Origin: Streptomyces filamentosus
GTDB taxonomy: Bacteria; Actinomycetota; Actinomycetes; Streptomycetales; Streptomycetaceae
DNA: 64,000 nt
NCBI RefSeq assembly: GCF_014654895.1
Contig: NZ_BNBE01000002.1
Coordinates: 868,001-932,000, forward strand
Reading direction: 5' to 3'
Shown here: positions 1-8,113 of the stretch, piece by piece
Layout of the letters: the number at the start of each line of letters is the position of its first letter
Numbering within the stretch: position 1 is the stretch's first letter
Translations under genes and position numbers: made by a program
Notes under the pieces: generated by a model
The model's input: the letters and a program-made list of their open reading frames with translations, nothing else
Told to the model about the DNA's origin: nothing
The model's database searches: none

Positions 1-851
1 TCGGGGTTGGTGAGGAGGATGCGGCGGTAGTCGACGACGTCCCGGTGGTCGAGGAGGTGTTCGGGGGCCTCGGTGCCGAGGGCGGCGACGCCGGCGGCGA
101 CCGCCTCGGGGCCGCCGACGAGGACGAGCGCGTCGCCGGGGGCGAGCGGGCCGGGGTCGCCGTCGACGACGATGTGGATCGTCCCGCCCGCCGGGCGGTG
201 GGCGCTGGCGAGGAGTTCGCCGGAGGCGACGCCGGGGACGTCGGCCCAGCGCGCGGGGCGGGTGACGTCGACGGTCAGGCTGACGAGCCGGTCGGGGAGG
301 CCGGTGCCGGGGTCGCGGCGGCCGGGCCAGTTCCGCACGGCCGCGATGCCGGCGACGAAGAGGATGGTGAGGACGACGGCGAGGGGGTAGCCGATCGCGT
401 AGCCGGTGGCGGCCTGGGTGGGGTCGTCGGAGGCGGCCTGGGCGGCGGCGAGACCGGGGGTGGTGGTGCCGATGCCCGCGTAGCCACCCGCGAGGAAGGG
501 ACCGTCGATGCCGAAGACCCCGCTGCCGATCAGGCCCACGGCGAGCGCGGTGAGGACCAGCGCGACGACCGCGCCGACCATCACGGCGAGCTGGGGCCGC
601 AGCTCGCGGAAGAAGGCCGGTCCGGCCTCCAGGCCCACCGTGTACACGTACAGGGCCAGGCCGAGGACGGAGAGTCCGGCGGGGACGGCCTTGCCGACGT
701 CCGGGTCCAGGGCCCCGACCAGGAGTCCGACGAAGAGCACGCCGGCCGCGCCGAGCTTCACGGGCCCGAAGCGGACCATGCCGAAGAGCGATCCTGATGC
801 AATGACGATAAAAAGGGTAAACCACGGATAGTCAGCGAAAAATTGCCACAT
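1..851 (-). CDS. AspT/YidE/YbjL-type membrane transporter with TrkA-C domain, 3' end outside window
   Basis: I read this frame directly from the reverse complement. It starts MWQFFADYPWFTLF and stays open to the window edge (about 283 residues seen). Residues 1-185 are several hydrophobic segments, with a glycine-rich GIGTTTPGLAAAQ stretch typical of the aspartate:alanine antiporter / YidE-YbjL duplication family. From about residue 200 a soluble region (LVSLTVDVTRPARW...) looks like a TrkA-C/RCK-C domain, which sits between the two membrane halves in this family, so the second membrane half should lie beyond base 1. An in-frame ATG two codons upstream (857) is an alternative start; neither has a strong Shine-Dalgarno sequence. 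It is divergent from the type II NADH dehydrogenase, with under 60 bp between the starts. The substrate cannot be told from sequence. Confidence 0.8.
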   Translation of the reverse strand, partial: MWQFFADYPWFTLFIVIASGSLFGMVRFGPVKLGAAGVLFVGLLVGALDPDVGKAVPAGLSVLGLALYVYTVGLEAGPAFFRELRPQLAVMVGAVVALVLTALAVGLIGSGVFGIDGPFLAGGYAGIGTTTPGLAAAQAASDDPTQAATGYAIGYPLAVVLTILFVAGIAAVRNWPGRRDPGTGLPDRLVSLTVDVTRPARWADVPGVASGELLASAHRPAGGTIHIVVDGDPGPLAPGDALVLVGGPEAVAAGVAALGTEAPEHLLDHRDVVDYRRILLTNP

Positions 852-908
852 GTGCATATGCAGTCATAGAAGACCGCACTTTGCACGCTCATACGGAAGG
901 CGGCAAGC

Positions 909-2276
909 GTGACGCGACCGAGGATCCTCGTGGTGGGCGCCGGGTTCGCCGGAGTGGGCTGTGTGAAGCGGCTCGAACGGCGGCTCACGGAGCGGGAGGC
1001 GCAGATCACGCTGCTCTCCCCCTTCTCGTACCAGCTCTACCTGCCGCTGCTGCCCCAGGTGGCGGCGGGCGTCCTGACCCCGCAGTCGGTGGCGCTGTCG
1101 CTGCGGCGCAGCCAGAAGCACCGGACGCGGATCGTGCCGGGCGGCGCGGTGGGCGTGGACACGGCGGCGAAGGCCGTGGTGGTCCGGACGATCTCCGGGG
1201 AGTACGACGTGGAGCCGTACGACCATCTGGTCCTGGCTCCCGGCAGCGTGACCCGGACCTTCGACATCCCGGGGCTCGCCGACCACGCGCGGGGCATGAA
1301 GACCCTGGCGGAGGCCGTCTACGTCCGGGACCACGTGATCGCCCAGCTGGACCTGGCGGACGCGAGCGACGACGACGCCGAACGGGCGGCGCGGCTCCAG
1401 TTCGTGGTGGTCGGCGGCGGCTACGCGGGCACCGAGACGGCGGCCTGCCTCCAGCTGCTCACCCACAACGCGGTCAAGCGCTATCCGCGCCTGGACCCGG
1501 CCCTGATCAAGTGGCACCTGGTGGACATCGCGCCGAAGCTCATGCCGGAGCTGGGCGACAAGCTGGGCAAGGCGGCGATGGACGTCCTCACCCGGCGGGG
1601 CATCCAGGTCTCGCTGGGGGTGTCGGTGGCCTCGGTGGACGACGAGACGGTCACCCTGACGGACGGCCGGGTGCTGCCCTGCCGCACGCTGATCTGGACG
1701 GCCGGCGTGGCGGCGAGCCCGCTGGTCGGGACGGTCGGCACGGAGACCCTGCGCGGCCGGCTGGTGGTGACGCCGGAGATGGCCGTGCCCGGGTCGGATG
1801 GGGTGTGGGCGCTGGGCGACGCGGCGGCGGTGCCGGACCTCGCCAAGGACGAGGCGGGCTCGATCTGCCCGCCGACGGCCCAGCACGCGATGCGGCAGGG
1901 CAAGGCGCTCGCCGACAACCTGGTGGCGACGCTGCGCGGGGAGCCCACGCACCCTTACCGGCACAAGGACCTGGGGCTCGTGGTGGACCTCGGCGGCATG
2001 GACGGGGTGTCGAAGCCGCTGGGCGTGGAGCTGCACGGGCCCGCGGCGCAGGCGGTGGCCCGGGGCTACCACTGGGCGGCGCTGCGGACCAACGTGGCGA
2101 AGACCCGGGTGATGACGAACTGGCTGCTGAACGCGGTGGCCGGGGACGACTACGTGCGGACCGGGTTCCTCGCCTCGAAGGCGGGGACGCTGCGGGACTT
2201 CGAGTACACGGACGCCTATCTGACGCCGGAGCAGACCCGGCTGCACACCGGGGCGTTCCGGGGAGCGGTCGGCTGA
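909..2276 (+). CDS. Type II NADH:quinone oxidoreductase (NDH-2-like)
   Basis: The 455-residue flavoprotein transfers electrons from NADH to the quinone pool at the cytoplasmic membrane face without pumping protons. The N-terminal FAD dinucleotide fold is ILVVGAGFAGVGC (residues 5-17). The second, NADH-binding Rossmann motif is FVVVGGGYAGTETAA (about 165), and the FAD-ribityl motif WALGDAAAVPD lies near residue 300. Length and domain order match the pyridine nucleotide-disulphide oxidoreductase / NDH-2 family. The start is GTG with GGAAGG about 7 bases upstream. It is monocistronic and divergent from the AspT-like transporter, and ends at a strong hairpin shared with the next, convergent gene. 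Actinomycetes often carry several such paralogues, so a specific role (respiratory NDH-2 or another FAD oxidoreductase) is inferred. Confidence 0.9.
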   Translation: MTRPRILVVGAGFAGVGCVKRLERRLTEREAQITLLSPFSYQLYLPLLPQVAAGVLTPQSVALSLRRSQKHRTRIVPGGAVGVDTAAKAVVVRTISGEYDVEPYDHLVLAPGSVTRTFDIPGLADHARGMKTLAEAVYVRDHVIAQLDLADASDDDAERAARLQFVVVGGGYAGTETAACLQLLTHNAVKRYPRLDPALIKWHLVDIAPKLMPELGDKLGKAAMDVLTRRGIQVSLGVSVASVDDETVTLTDGRVLPCRTLIWTAGVAASPLVGTVGTETLRGRLVVTPEMAVPGSDGVWALGDAAAVPDLAKDEAGSICPPTAQHAMRQGKALADNLVATLRGEPTHPYRHKDLGLVVDLGGMDGVSKPLGVELHGPAAQAVARGYHWAALRTNVAKTRVMTNWLLNAVAGDDYVRTGFLASKAGTLRDFEYTDAYLTPEQTRLHTGAFRGAVG

Positions 2277-2297
2277 GCCGCTCCCCCGCGCCGGCGG

Positions 2298-2343
2298 CCG
2301 GCCCCCGGACTCCCCCCGCTCAGCGGGCGAGTCCGGGGGCCGG
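2298..2343. terminator. Bidirectional hairpin between NDH-2 and L,D-transpeptidase
   Basis: A perfect 15-bp inverted repeat (2298-2312 with 2329-2343) encloses a second small stem in its loop (CCCGCT/AGCGGG). It follows the NADH dehydrogenase stop and overlaps the last codons and stop of the convergent gene. No U-tract is present, as is usual for Streptomyces terminators. Confidence 0.7.
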
Positions 2344-3081
2344 TCCCATGACGATCACGGGTTCGGCGGCCGGGTCGAGGGCGAGGAGCAGGGAGCGCAG
2401 GTCGTCGCGGCCGAGGGAGACGCACGCCTGGGTGGGGCCGCCGTGGTCGACGTGGATCCAGACGCCGCCGCCGCGCTCCTGGCCGAGCGGGCGCTCCTTG
2501 TCGAGCGGGGTGCGGCCGGGGACGCGGTTGTAGTCGATGGCGATGACGTGGTCGAAGGAGCCTTCGAGGGGTTCGCCGAGGAAGCCGGTGCCGCTGATGG
2601 CGAACTCGGGGTCCTCGTCGTAGGGGACGCGGGCGCCGGGGTCCGGGAGCCGGCCGCCCGCGTCACCGATGCGGTAGACGCCGGTGGGGCTGCGGAGGTC
2701 GCCGGCCCGGTGGTCGTCGGTCCAGCCCCGCAGGGCGTTGTGGGCGGGCCAGGGGCCGCCGGCCTCGTACCAGCGGCCGCCGGGGGCGCGCTGGTGGAGG
2801 ACGGCGGTGGCGGTGTTGCTGTCGGCGGTGGCGCCGGAGACGACGAGGACCTGGGTGGTGCCGTCGGGGACGCGGGCCTGGGTGCGGGGGCCGAGGCCGG
2901 GGACGCGGACGGGGGCGGCGGGGCGGGCGTCGGTGGGGGCGGGCGCCGCGCTCCTCGCGGGCGGGGTCGGGGCCGGCGGGGCGGCGGGGTCGGGGCGGGC
3001 GCAGCCGGTGAGCAGCAGGGCCGCGCACAGGGTGCCGGCGCCGAGGAGCGCGGGGGCGCCCTTGCGGACGAAGGCGGGCAT
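2320..3081 (-). CDS. Lipoprotein L,D-transpeptidase family protein (YkuD-like)
   Basis: A 253-residue protein. It begins MPAFVRKGAPALLGAG and has a type II signal peptide ending in the lipobox LLLTGC, then a proline/alanine-rich linker to about residue 60. The C-terminal half holds the YkuD-type catalytic motif HVDHGGPTQACVSL with the nucleophile Cys, as in L,D-transpeptidases that make 3-3 cross-links or attach proteins to peptidoglycan on the outer membrane face. The start has GGAGG eight bases upstream. The motif has QACVSL where classical YkuD enzymes have S-x-GC-[IV]-R, placing it with the divergent actinobacterial L,D-transpeptidase-like group. Transpeptidase activity is therefore inferred rather than certain. 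Confidence 0.82.
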   Translation of the reverse strand: MPAFVRKGAPALLGAGTLCAALLLTGCARPDPAAPPAPTPPARSAAPAPTDARPAAPVRVPGLGPRTQARVPDGTTQVLVVSGATADSNTATAVLHQRAPGGRWYEAGGPWPAHNALRGWTDDHRAGDLRSPTGVYRIGDAGGRLPDPGARVPYDEDPEFAISGTGFLGEPLEGSFDHVIAIDYNRVPGRTPLDKERPLGQERGGGVWIHVDHGGPTQACVSLGRDDLRSLLLALDPAAEPVIVMGPAPGLAR

Positions 3082-3234
3082 GGGAAGGCATCCTCCTGGC
3101 CGGGGGCAGTGGAGCGATCCGTACCCGCTGGGCGGGCGGTGGCCCGGGGAACGGCGGCGGCCCACCCGTACGGGGGAGCGGACGGGGCGGGAAAGCGCTT
3201 GACCGGCGGACGGGGGGTGGGATGGGGTGGCCGG

Positions 3235-3717
3235 ATGAGCGGTCTCGAGGGTGTCGGGACGAGCGGTCCCGGGGGTGCCGGGGAGCTGCGGGTGGTGCCG
3301 GCGGCGGGTGCGCGGGAGCGGGCCGACTGGCGGGCGGTGCACAACGCGATCGTCCCGACGGCGGTGCTGTCGGAGGACGAGGTGCGGGAGCGGGCCGGGC
3401 GCAACCGGCTGGAGGTGGCGTACCTGGACGGGGTGGCGGTGGGCTGTTCGACGGTGCGGCCGCCGGACGGGGAGACGCCGGCGGCGACGGTGATCGCGCG
3501 GATCCTGCCGGGGCACCGGCGGCGGGGGTTCGGGACGGTGCTGTACGAGCGGGGGCTCGCGCACGCGCGGACGCTGGGCGGCGCCGGGGTGGAGACGGTG
3601 GTCCTCGCCTCGAACGAGGAGGGGCTGCGGTTCGCGCGGGCACGGGGCTTCACGGAGGTGGAGCGGTACGTGCTGCCGGGCGACACGATCCCCTTCGTGA
3701 CCCTGAGGCTGGGCTGA
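3235..3717 (+). CDS. GNAT family N-acetyltransferase
   Basis: About 160 residues; the acetyl-CoA pyrophosphate loop is RILPGHRRRGFGTVLYE, the GNAT motif A form R/Q-x-x-G-x-G/A. The N-terminal 55 residues resemble the first half of a tandem GNAT, and the tail FARARGFTEVERY is the usual motif B. Substrate unknown. The chosen start is ATG at 3235; an in-frame GTG at 3217 is possible in the G-rich leader. It is divergent from the L,D-transpeptidase. Confidence 0.75.
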   Translation: MSGLEGVGTSGPGGAGELRVVPAAGARERADWRAVHNAIVPTAVLSEDEVRERAGRNRLEVAYLDGVAVGCSTVRPPDGETPAATVIARILPGHRRRGFGTVLYERGLAHARTLGGAGVETVVLASNEEGLRFARARGFTEVERYVLPGDTIPFVTLRLG

Positions 3718-3737
3718 TATCCCGTACCGCACGGCCT

Positions 3738-3756
3738 ATCTGACGCTACGTCAGAT
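3738..3756. promoter_or_regulatory. Palindromic operator TCTGAC-N5-GTCAGA upstream of the reductase operon
   Basis: The sequence reads ATCTGACG-CTA-CGTCAGAT, an 8-bp perfect inverted repeat with a 3-base centre, 52-70 bases before the ATG at 3808. Its core half-sites and 5-base spacing are identical to the site at 58527-58543 in front of the acyl-CoA cluster. Size and symmetry fit a TetR-family dimer site. The cognate regulator is not evident in this window. Confidence 0.65.
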
Positions 3757-3807
3757 CGTTTCGTCGCGGGTCTGGGAACCTCCGGTCCCCGGCGCTACCC
3801 TCCGCGC

Positions 3808-4887
3808 ATGATACGGACGGTGGTGTGGGGAACCGGAAATGTCGGGCGGGCGGCCATCCGGGCCGTGGCCGCCCACCCCGGGCTCGAACTGGCGGCGGTC
3901 CTCGTCTCCGACCCGGCGAAGGTGGGCCGGGACGCGGGAGCGCTCGCGGGGCTCGGGCACGACCTGGGCGTGACCGCGACCGACGACGTCGGGGCGGTCC
4001 TCGGGGCGCGGCCGCGGGCCGTGGTGTACGCGGCCTCCGGGGACGTGCGGCCCGACGGGGCCCTGGAGGACGTGGTGCGGGCGGTCGCGGCGGGGGCGGT
4101 GGTGGTGACGCCGTCGCTGTACCCGCTGTACGACCCGCGGAACGCTCCGCCGGAGTTCCGCGATCCGGTGCTCGCGGCGGTGGCCGGGGGCGGCGGGTCG
4201 CTCTTCGCGTCCGGGGTGGACCCGGGCTGGGGCAACGACGTGCTGCCGCTGCTGGTCAGCGGCCTGGGCACGACCGTGGACGCGATCCGCTGCCAGGAGA
4301 TCTTCGACTACTCGACGTACGAGCAGGAGTTCTCCGTGCGCGAGCTGATCGGGATGGGCAAGCCGCTCTCCTACGAGCCGCCGATGCTCTTCCCCTCCGT
4401 CCCGACGATGGTGTGGGGCGGGCAGATCCGGCTGATGGCGCGGGCGCTCGGCGCCGAGGTGGAGGAGATCCGCGAGACGGTGGAGCGGCTGACCCTCGCG
4501 TCGACCGTGAAGACGCGGACCATGGGCGTCTTCGAGGCGGGCACGCAGGGCGCGGTCCGCTTCGAGGTGCAGGGGATCGTCGGCGGCGAGCCGCGGATCG
4601 TGATCGAGCACGTGACCCGGATCCATCCGTCCTGCGCGCCGGACTGGCCGGTGCCGCCGGACGGCGCCGGGGCGCACCGGGTGATCGTCGAGGGCCGGCC
4701 GCGCATCGAGGTGACGGTGGCGGCCACCGACGAGGACGAGAACCGGGCGGCCGGCGGGAACGCGACGGCGGTCGGGCGGCTGGTCGGGGCGATCGACTGG
4801 CTGGTCGCGGCGGAGCCGGGGCTCTACGACGCGCTGGACGTGCCGATACGGCCGGCGGTGGGGAAGCTGGGAAGGAGCACGGGGTGA
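3808..4887 (+). CDS. Dihydrodipicolinate-reductase-like NAD(P)-dependent oxidoreductase
   Basis: A 359-residue protein with an N-terminal Rossmann fold beginning MIRTVVWGTGNVGRAA (G-x-G-x-x-G). It has the overall length of the DapB-N-like / 2,4-diaminopentanoate dehydrogenase-like family found widely in actinobacteria, often annotated as dihydrodipicolinate reductase. It is too long, and in the wrong context, to be the lysine-pathway DapB. It forms a two-gene operon with the AhpD-like protein: its TGA overlaps the next GTG (GTGA, 4884-4887). A 17-bp palindromic operator lies upstream. The shared operator with the acyl-CoA synthetase/thiolase cluster suggests a role in catabolism of lipid-like acids; substrate unknown. 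Confidence 0.75.
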   Translation: MIRTVVWGTGNVGRAAIRAVAAHPGLELAAVLVSDPAKVGRDAGALAGLGHDLGVTATDDVGAVLGARPRAVVYAASGDVRPDGALEDVVRAVAAGAVVVTPSLYPLYDPRNAPPEFRDPVLAAVAGGGGSLFASGVDPGWGNDVLPLLVSGLGTTVDAIRCQEIFDYSTYEQEFSVRELIGMGKPLSYEPPMLFPSVPTMVWGGQIRLMARALGAEVEEIRETVERLTLASTVKTRTMGVFEAGTQGAVRFEVQGIVGGEPRIVIEHVTRIHPSCAPDWPVPPDGAGAHRVIVEGRPRIEVTVAATDEDENRAAGGNATAVGRLVGAIDWLVAAEPGLYDALDVPIRPAVGKLGRSTG

Positions 4888-5372
4888 TCATCGACATTCC
4901 CGAGGGGCAGGAGCCGATCGGGTACGTGTGGGGCGACATGGTCCCGGAGATCGGGACGGCGGCGGCGAACTTCTCGCTGTCGGTGTACGCCCACACGACC
5001 CTGGGGCTGCGCGAGTTCGAGGCGGCGCGGCTGCGGATCGCGCAGATCAACGGCTGCGGCTTCTGTCTGGACTGGCGCACGGACCGGGACGGGGTGAAGG
5101 TCGAGGAGGGCTTCGACGAGGTGGTCGCGGCCTGGCGGACCACGGAGGTGTCGGACTCCTTCGACGCGCGGACGCGGCTGGCGGCGGAGTACGCGGAGCG
5201 GTACGCGCTCGACCACCACGGCCTGGACGAGGAGTTCTGGACGCGGATGACCGCGCACTACAGCCAGGCGGAGATCGTGGAGCTGACGATGAGCCTGGGG
5301 TCGTGGCTGGCCTTCGGGCGGCTGAACCGGGTGCTGGGGCTCGACGAGGTGTGCGTGCTGCCGACGGGGTGA
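4884..5372 (+). CDS. Carboxymuconolactone decarboxylase / AhpD-like protein
   Basis: 162 residues starting at a GTG that overlaps the stop of the upstream gene (translational coupling). The redox CxxC of alkylhydroperoxidase-D-like proteins is present in INGCGFCLDW (about residue 54-60), preceded by the conserved helix FEAARLRIAQ. Family members act as peroxidase partners or, without clear chemistry, as accessory proteins in aromatic and steroid catabolic operons. Being the second gene of a reductase operon under the TCTGAC operator fits the latter. The substrate is not predictable. Confidence 0.8.
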   Translation: MIIDIPEGQEPIGYVWGDMVPEIGTAAANFSLSVYAHTTLGLREFEAARLRIAQINGCGFCLDWRTDRDGVKVEEGFDEVVAAWRTTEVSDSFDARTRLAAEYAERYALDHHGLDEEFWTRMTAHYSQAEIVELTMSLGSWLAFGRLNRVLGLDEVCVLPTG

Positions 5373-5375
5373 ACT

Positions 5376-5437
5376 CCGGGAGCGTGCGGAGGGGCCGGCC
5401 GGTTCGCGAACCGGCCGGCCCCTTCGCACGCTCCCGG
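5376..5437. terminator. Long bidirectional terminator hairpin
   Basis: A 62-bp inverted repeat with arms of about 31 bp (5376-5406 and 5407-5437), no loop, and a single mismatch in the stem. It lies between the convergent AhpD-like and cholesterol oxidase genes. It is the strongest hairpin I saw in the window. Confidence 0.85.
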
Positions 5438-5443
5438 TCGCGC

Positions 5444-7093
5444 TCAGAAGTCCTCGGCGACGATGCGCTCGATGTTGCGCTCGGCGAGGGCGGTGATGGT
5501 GACGAAGGGGTTGACGCTGGTGTTGCCGGGGACGAGGGAGCCGTCGATGACGTAGAGGCCCCGGTAGCCGTGGAGGCGGCCGTGGTTGTCGGTGGCCCGG
5601 TCGAGGACGGCGCCGCCGAGCGGGTGGTAGGTGAGGTGGTCGCCCCAGATCTTGTAGGCGCCGAAGAGGTCGCTGCGGTAGACCGTCCCCTCCTTGGCGT
5701 TGATCTTGTCGAAGATGGACTTCGCCATGTCGACGGAGGTCTGCTTCCAGGCCCGGTCCCAGCTGAGGTCGACCCGGCCGGTGGCCGGGTTCCAGGTGAA
5801 CTCGGCACGGCGCGGGGTGCGGGTGATGGAGAGGTAGAAGGAGGCGTAGGTCTCGATGCCGGTGGGCAGCGGGGCGACCTCGGCGAAGGCGCCGCCCGCG
5901 TCCCAGTTGTCGATGCCGGCGGTGGGCATGGCCGACTGGAGCTTGCCGGTGGGGTCCCACATGTGGTTCGCCCGGCCGCACATGACGTTGCCGTTGTCGC
6001 CCCAGCCCTTGCCGATGTGCTCGTTGAGGGCGGGCAGCGCGCCGGTGGCCTTCAGGCGGGTGAGGAGCTTGCTGGTGCCGACGCTGCCGGCGGCGAAGAA
6101 CACCCGGTCGGCGCGGACGGTCTTGGAGGCGAGGACGGCGCCGGTGGTGTCGATCTGGTCGATGGCGACCGTGTAGCCGCCGGCGGCGGCCGGGGTGACC
6201 GAGGTGACCCGGTGGAGGGCGGAGACGGTGACCCGGCCGGTGGCGGCGGCCTGGGCGAGGTAGGTCTTCTGGAGGCTCTTCTTGCCGTGGTTGTTGCCGT
6301 AGATGACCTCGCCCGCCAGGGCGGACTTCGGCACGGCCCCGGCGGCCTCCTGCTTCATGTAGTCCCAGTCGTAGACGTTCGGGACGAAGACGAAGGGGAA
6401 GCCGGAGCGCTGGGCGTGCTTGCGGCCGACGCGGGCGTACTGGTAGGCATCGGTGCTCTCCCACCAGGCGGTGTCCACGGAGGTGACGCCCAGGCCCGCG
6501 TTGGCGCGCGGGTAGTACGTGGCGTACATCTCGGCCGGGTCGACGGTGGGGAGGATCTCGGGGAAGCGCTCGCGGAGCGGGGTGACGGCCATGCCGCCGT
6601 TGACTAGGGAGCCGCCGCCGATGCCGCGGCCCTGGTAGACGGTGATGCCGGCGAAGTCCTCGGCATCGAGGATGCCGGTGTACCGGGGCACGTCCTTGTC
6701 GAGGGGGAAGCCGAGGAACTGGCTCAGCGGCTGCTTGGTGCGGGTGCGCAGCCAGAAGGAGCGGTAGTCGGGCGTGGTGGTGTTGGCGAAGATCTTGCCG
6801 TCGGGACCGGCGGTGTCCCACGCCGTGCCCATCTCGATCATGTGGACGTCGACGCCGGCGCGGGCGAGCCGGAGGGCGGCGACGGAGCCGCCGTAGCCGG
6901 TGCCGACGACGAGGGCGCGGACCTGGGAGCCGTCGGGGATGGGACGGACGTCCAGGCCGGGGACCTCGGCGCGGGCGGGGGCGGCGAAGGCGCCGGCGAG
7001 GGCCGCGCCGCCGAGGAGGGAACCCGTTCCGGTCAGGAAGCGGCGGCGGCTGGTTCCGGGAATTCCCTGGGAGGACGGGGAGTGTTCACTCAT
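5444..7093 (-). CDS. choA: Secreted cholesterol oxidase (GMC oxidoreductase)
   Basis: A 549-residue flavoenzyme expected to oxidise and isomerise cholesterol to cholest-4-en-3-one with release of H2O2, outside the cell. The N-terminus has a twin-arginine signal (SRRRFLTGTG, residues 15-24) and an AxA site near residue 43. The FAD fold is ALVVGTGYGGSVAALRLA. The catalytic region shows the family landmarks: Glu in FAEVAPLP, His in TYHPLGGAV and Asn in SVNPFVTITAL, matching the Glu/His/Asn triad of Streptomyces class I cholesterol oxidases. ATG has GAGGAAG upstream. Alternative: a related 3-beta-hydroxysteroid oxidase with other specificity. It is monocistronic, next to a catabolic operon, and backed by the long terminator at 5376-5437. 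Confidence 0.93.
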   Translation of the reverse strand: MSEHSPSSQGIPGTSRRRFLTGTGSLLGGAALAGAFAAPARAEVPGLDVRPIPDGSQVRALVVGTGYGGSVAALRLARAGVDVHMIEMGTAWDTAGPDGKIFANTTTPDYRSFWLRTRTKQPLSQFLGFPLDKDVPRYTGILDAEDFAGITVYQGRGIGGGSLVNGGMAVTPLRERFPEILPTVDPAEMYATYYPRANAGLGVTSVDTAWWESTDAYQYARVGRKHAQRSGFPFVFVPNVYDWDYMKQEAAGAVPKSALAGEVIYGNNHGKKSLQKTYLAQAAATGRVTVSALHRVTSVTPAAAGGYTVAIDQIDTTGAVLASKTVRADRVFFAAGSVGTSKLLTRLKATGALPALNEHIGKGWGDNGNVMCGRANHMWDPTGKLQSAMPTAGIDNWDAGGAFAEVAPLPTGIETYASFYLSITRTPRRAEFTWNPATGRVDLSWDRAWKQTSVDMAKSIFDKINAKEGTVYRSDLFGAYKIWGDHLTYHPLGGAVLDRATDNHGRLHGYRGLYVIDGSLVPGNTSVNPFVTITALAERNIERIVAEDF

Positions 7094-7175
7094 GTGATCT
7101 TCCTCACTCGGAAGCGAATGGGAACACGTTCTACGACCGGGCGCCGTGGAAGTCACGAGAAACCGACGGGTAACT

Positions 7176-7958
7176 TCAGTCCTGATACGCCCTCTTGATC
7201 GCCCCGGCGACGTGTGCCGCGTGGGCCCGGGCGGCGGGCAGCGCGTCCGTCCAGTCGCCGTGCTCCCCCGCCAGGTACTGGGCCCGGGCGGCGGCGAGCA
7301 CCGGCCGGTGCTCCTCCGGCAGCTCCGGCAGCAGCGCCGCCGCGGCCCCGTCCTTCGACCGGATCCGGCCGGTGCGCAGGGTGGTGAGGATCCGGGCCAG
7401 GGTCAGCAGGACGTTGCGGGTGTCGCCGTCGAGGTCGGCGAGGAGTCCGGGTACGCCCGCGACGATCGCGGCCCGCAGGTCGGCCTCGGGGACCGGGTCG
7501 AAGAGCTCGGACGGCCGCGGGCCGAGGAGGGACACGTCTCCCGCGCGGGCCATCGTGATCAGCGGGGCCAGGTCGGGGCAGGGGGCGGGGTCGGGGGTGA
7601 GTCCGGCCTCGAAGTCGTCGCGCAGCCACTCGCCGTAGAGGTACTCGCAGACCGGCGGGTACCGCCAGGGGCGGACGTCGGCGTGGACGACCAGGCTCAG
7701 CTCCACGGGCCGGGCGGGGCCCCCGTGCGCCCGCGCGCCGGAGACGGCGAGGAGGGCGTCGGTGAGCGCCCGGCGCTCGGCGGTGGTGGTGCGGCGGTCC
7801 AGGACGGCCAGGACCTCGACGTCGCTGGTGGGGCGCGGCCCGCCGAGGACGGCGGAGCCGTGGACGCAGGCGGCGCGCACGGCCGGGCCGCCGAGGACCT
7901 CGCGGACGATCCGGACGACGCGGTGGGCCTGTTCGGTGACGTCGGCGGCTGGGGACAC
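7176..7958 (-). CDS. AadA-like aminoglycoside nucleotidyltransferase family protein
   Basis: 260 residues with the ANT(3'')/AadA architecture. The N-terminal nucleotidyltransferase motif is HGSAVLGGPRP-TSDVEVL (residues 34-51), and the C-terminal helical domain contains RNVLLTLARILTT and IRSKDGAA, characteristic of AadA. The enzyme would transfer AMP to a hydroxyl of an aminocyclitol antibiotic. One feature is unusual: the second metal-binding Asp of the S-D-x-D motif is Glu (SDVEVL), so activity is uncertain. Chromosomal homologues are common in Streptomyces and do not by themselves prove resistance. Confidence 0.75.
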   Translation of the reverse strand: MSPAADVTEQAHRVVRIVREVLGGPAVRAACVHGSAVLGGPRPTSDVEVLAVLDRRTTTAERRALTDALLAVSGARAHGGPARPVELSLVVHADVRPWRYPPVCEYLYGEWLRDDFEAGLTPDPAPCPDLAPLITMARAGDVSLLGPRPSELFDPVPEADLRAAIVAGVPGLLADLDGDTRNVLLTLARILTTLRTGRIRSKDGAAAALLPELPEEHRPVLAAARAQYLAGEHGDWTDALPAARAHAAHVAGAIKRAYQD

Positions 7959-8113
7959 GGGGGCTCCGGGGTGGGCGGGCGGACGCGGGGTCCGTCACCG
8001 TACCGGGAGCGGCCGGGCCGCGGCGGGTCGTTTCCGGCTCGCGGGCGGAGGAGGGGGCGTCGACGCCCGCGAGCCGGTGTCGGGGGGGCGGGCGGTGGGG
8101 CCCGCCGGGGCCG
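7959..8113. other. Intergenic, no feature recognised
   Basis: 155 bases of G-rich spacer between the AadA-like gene start and the asparaginase stop, both on the minus strand. It presumably holds the AadA-like promoter; I cannot place -10/-35 boxes convincingly. Confidence 0.4.
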
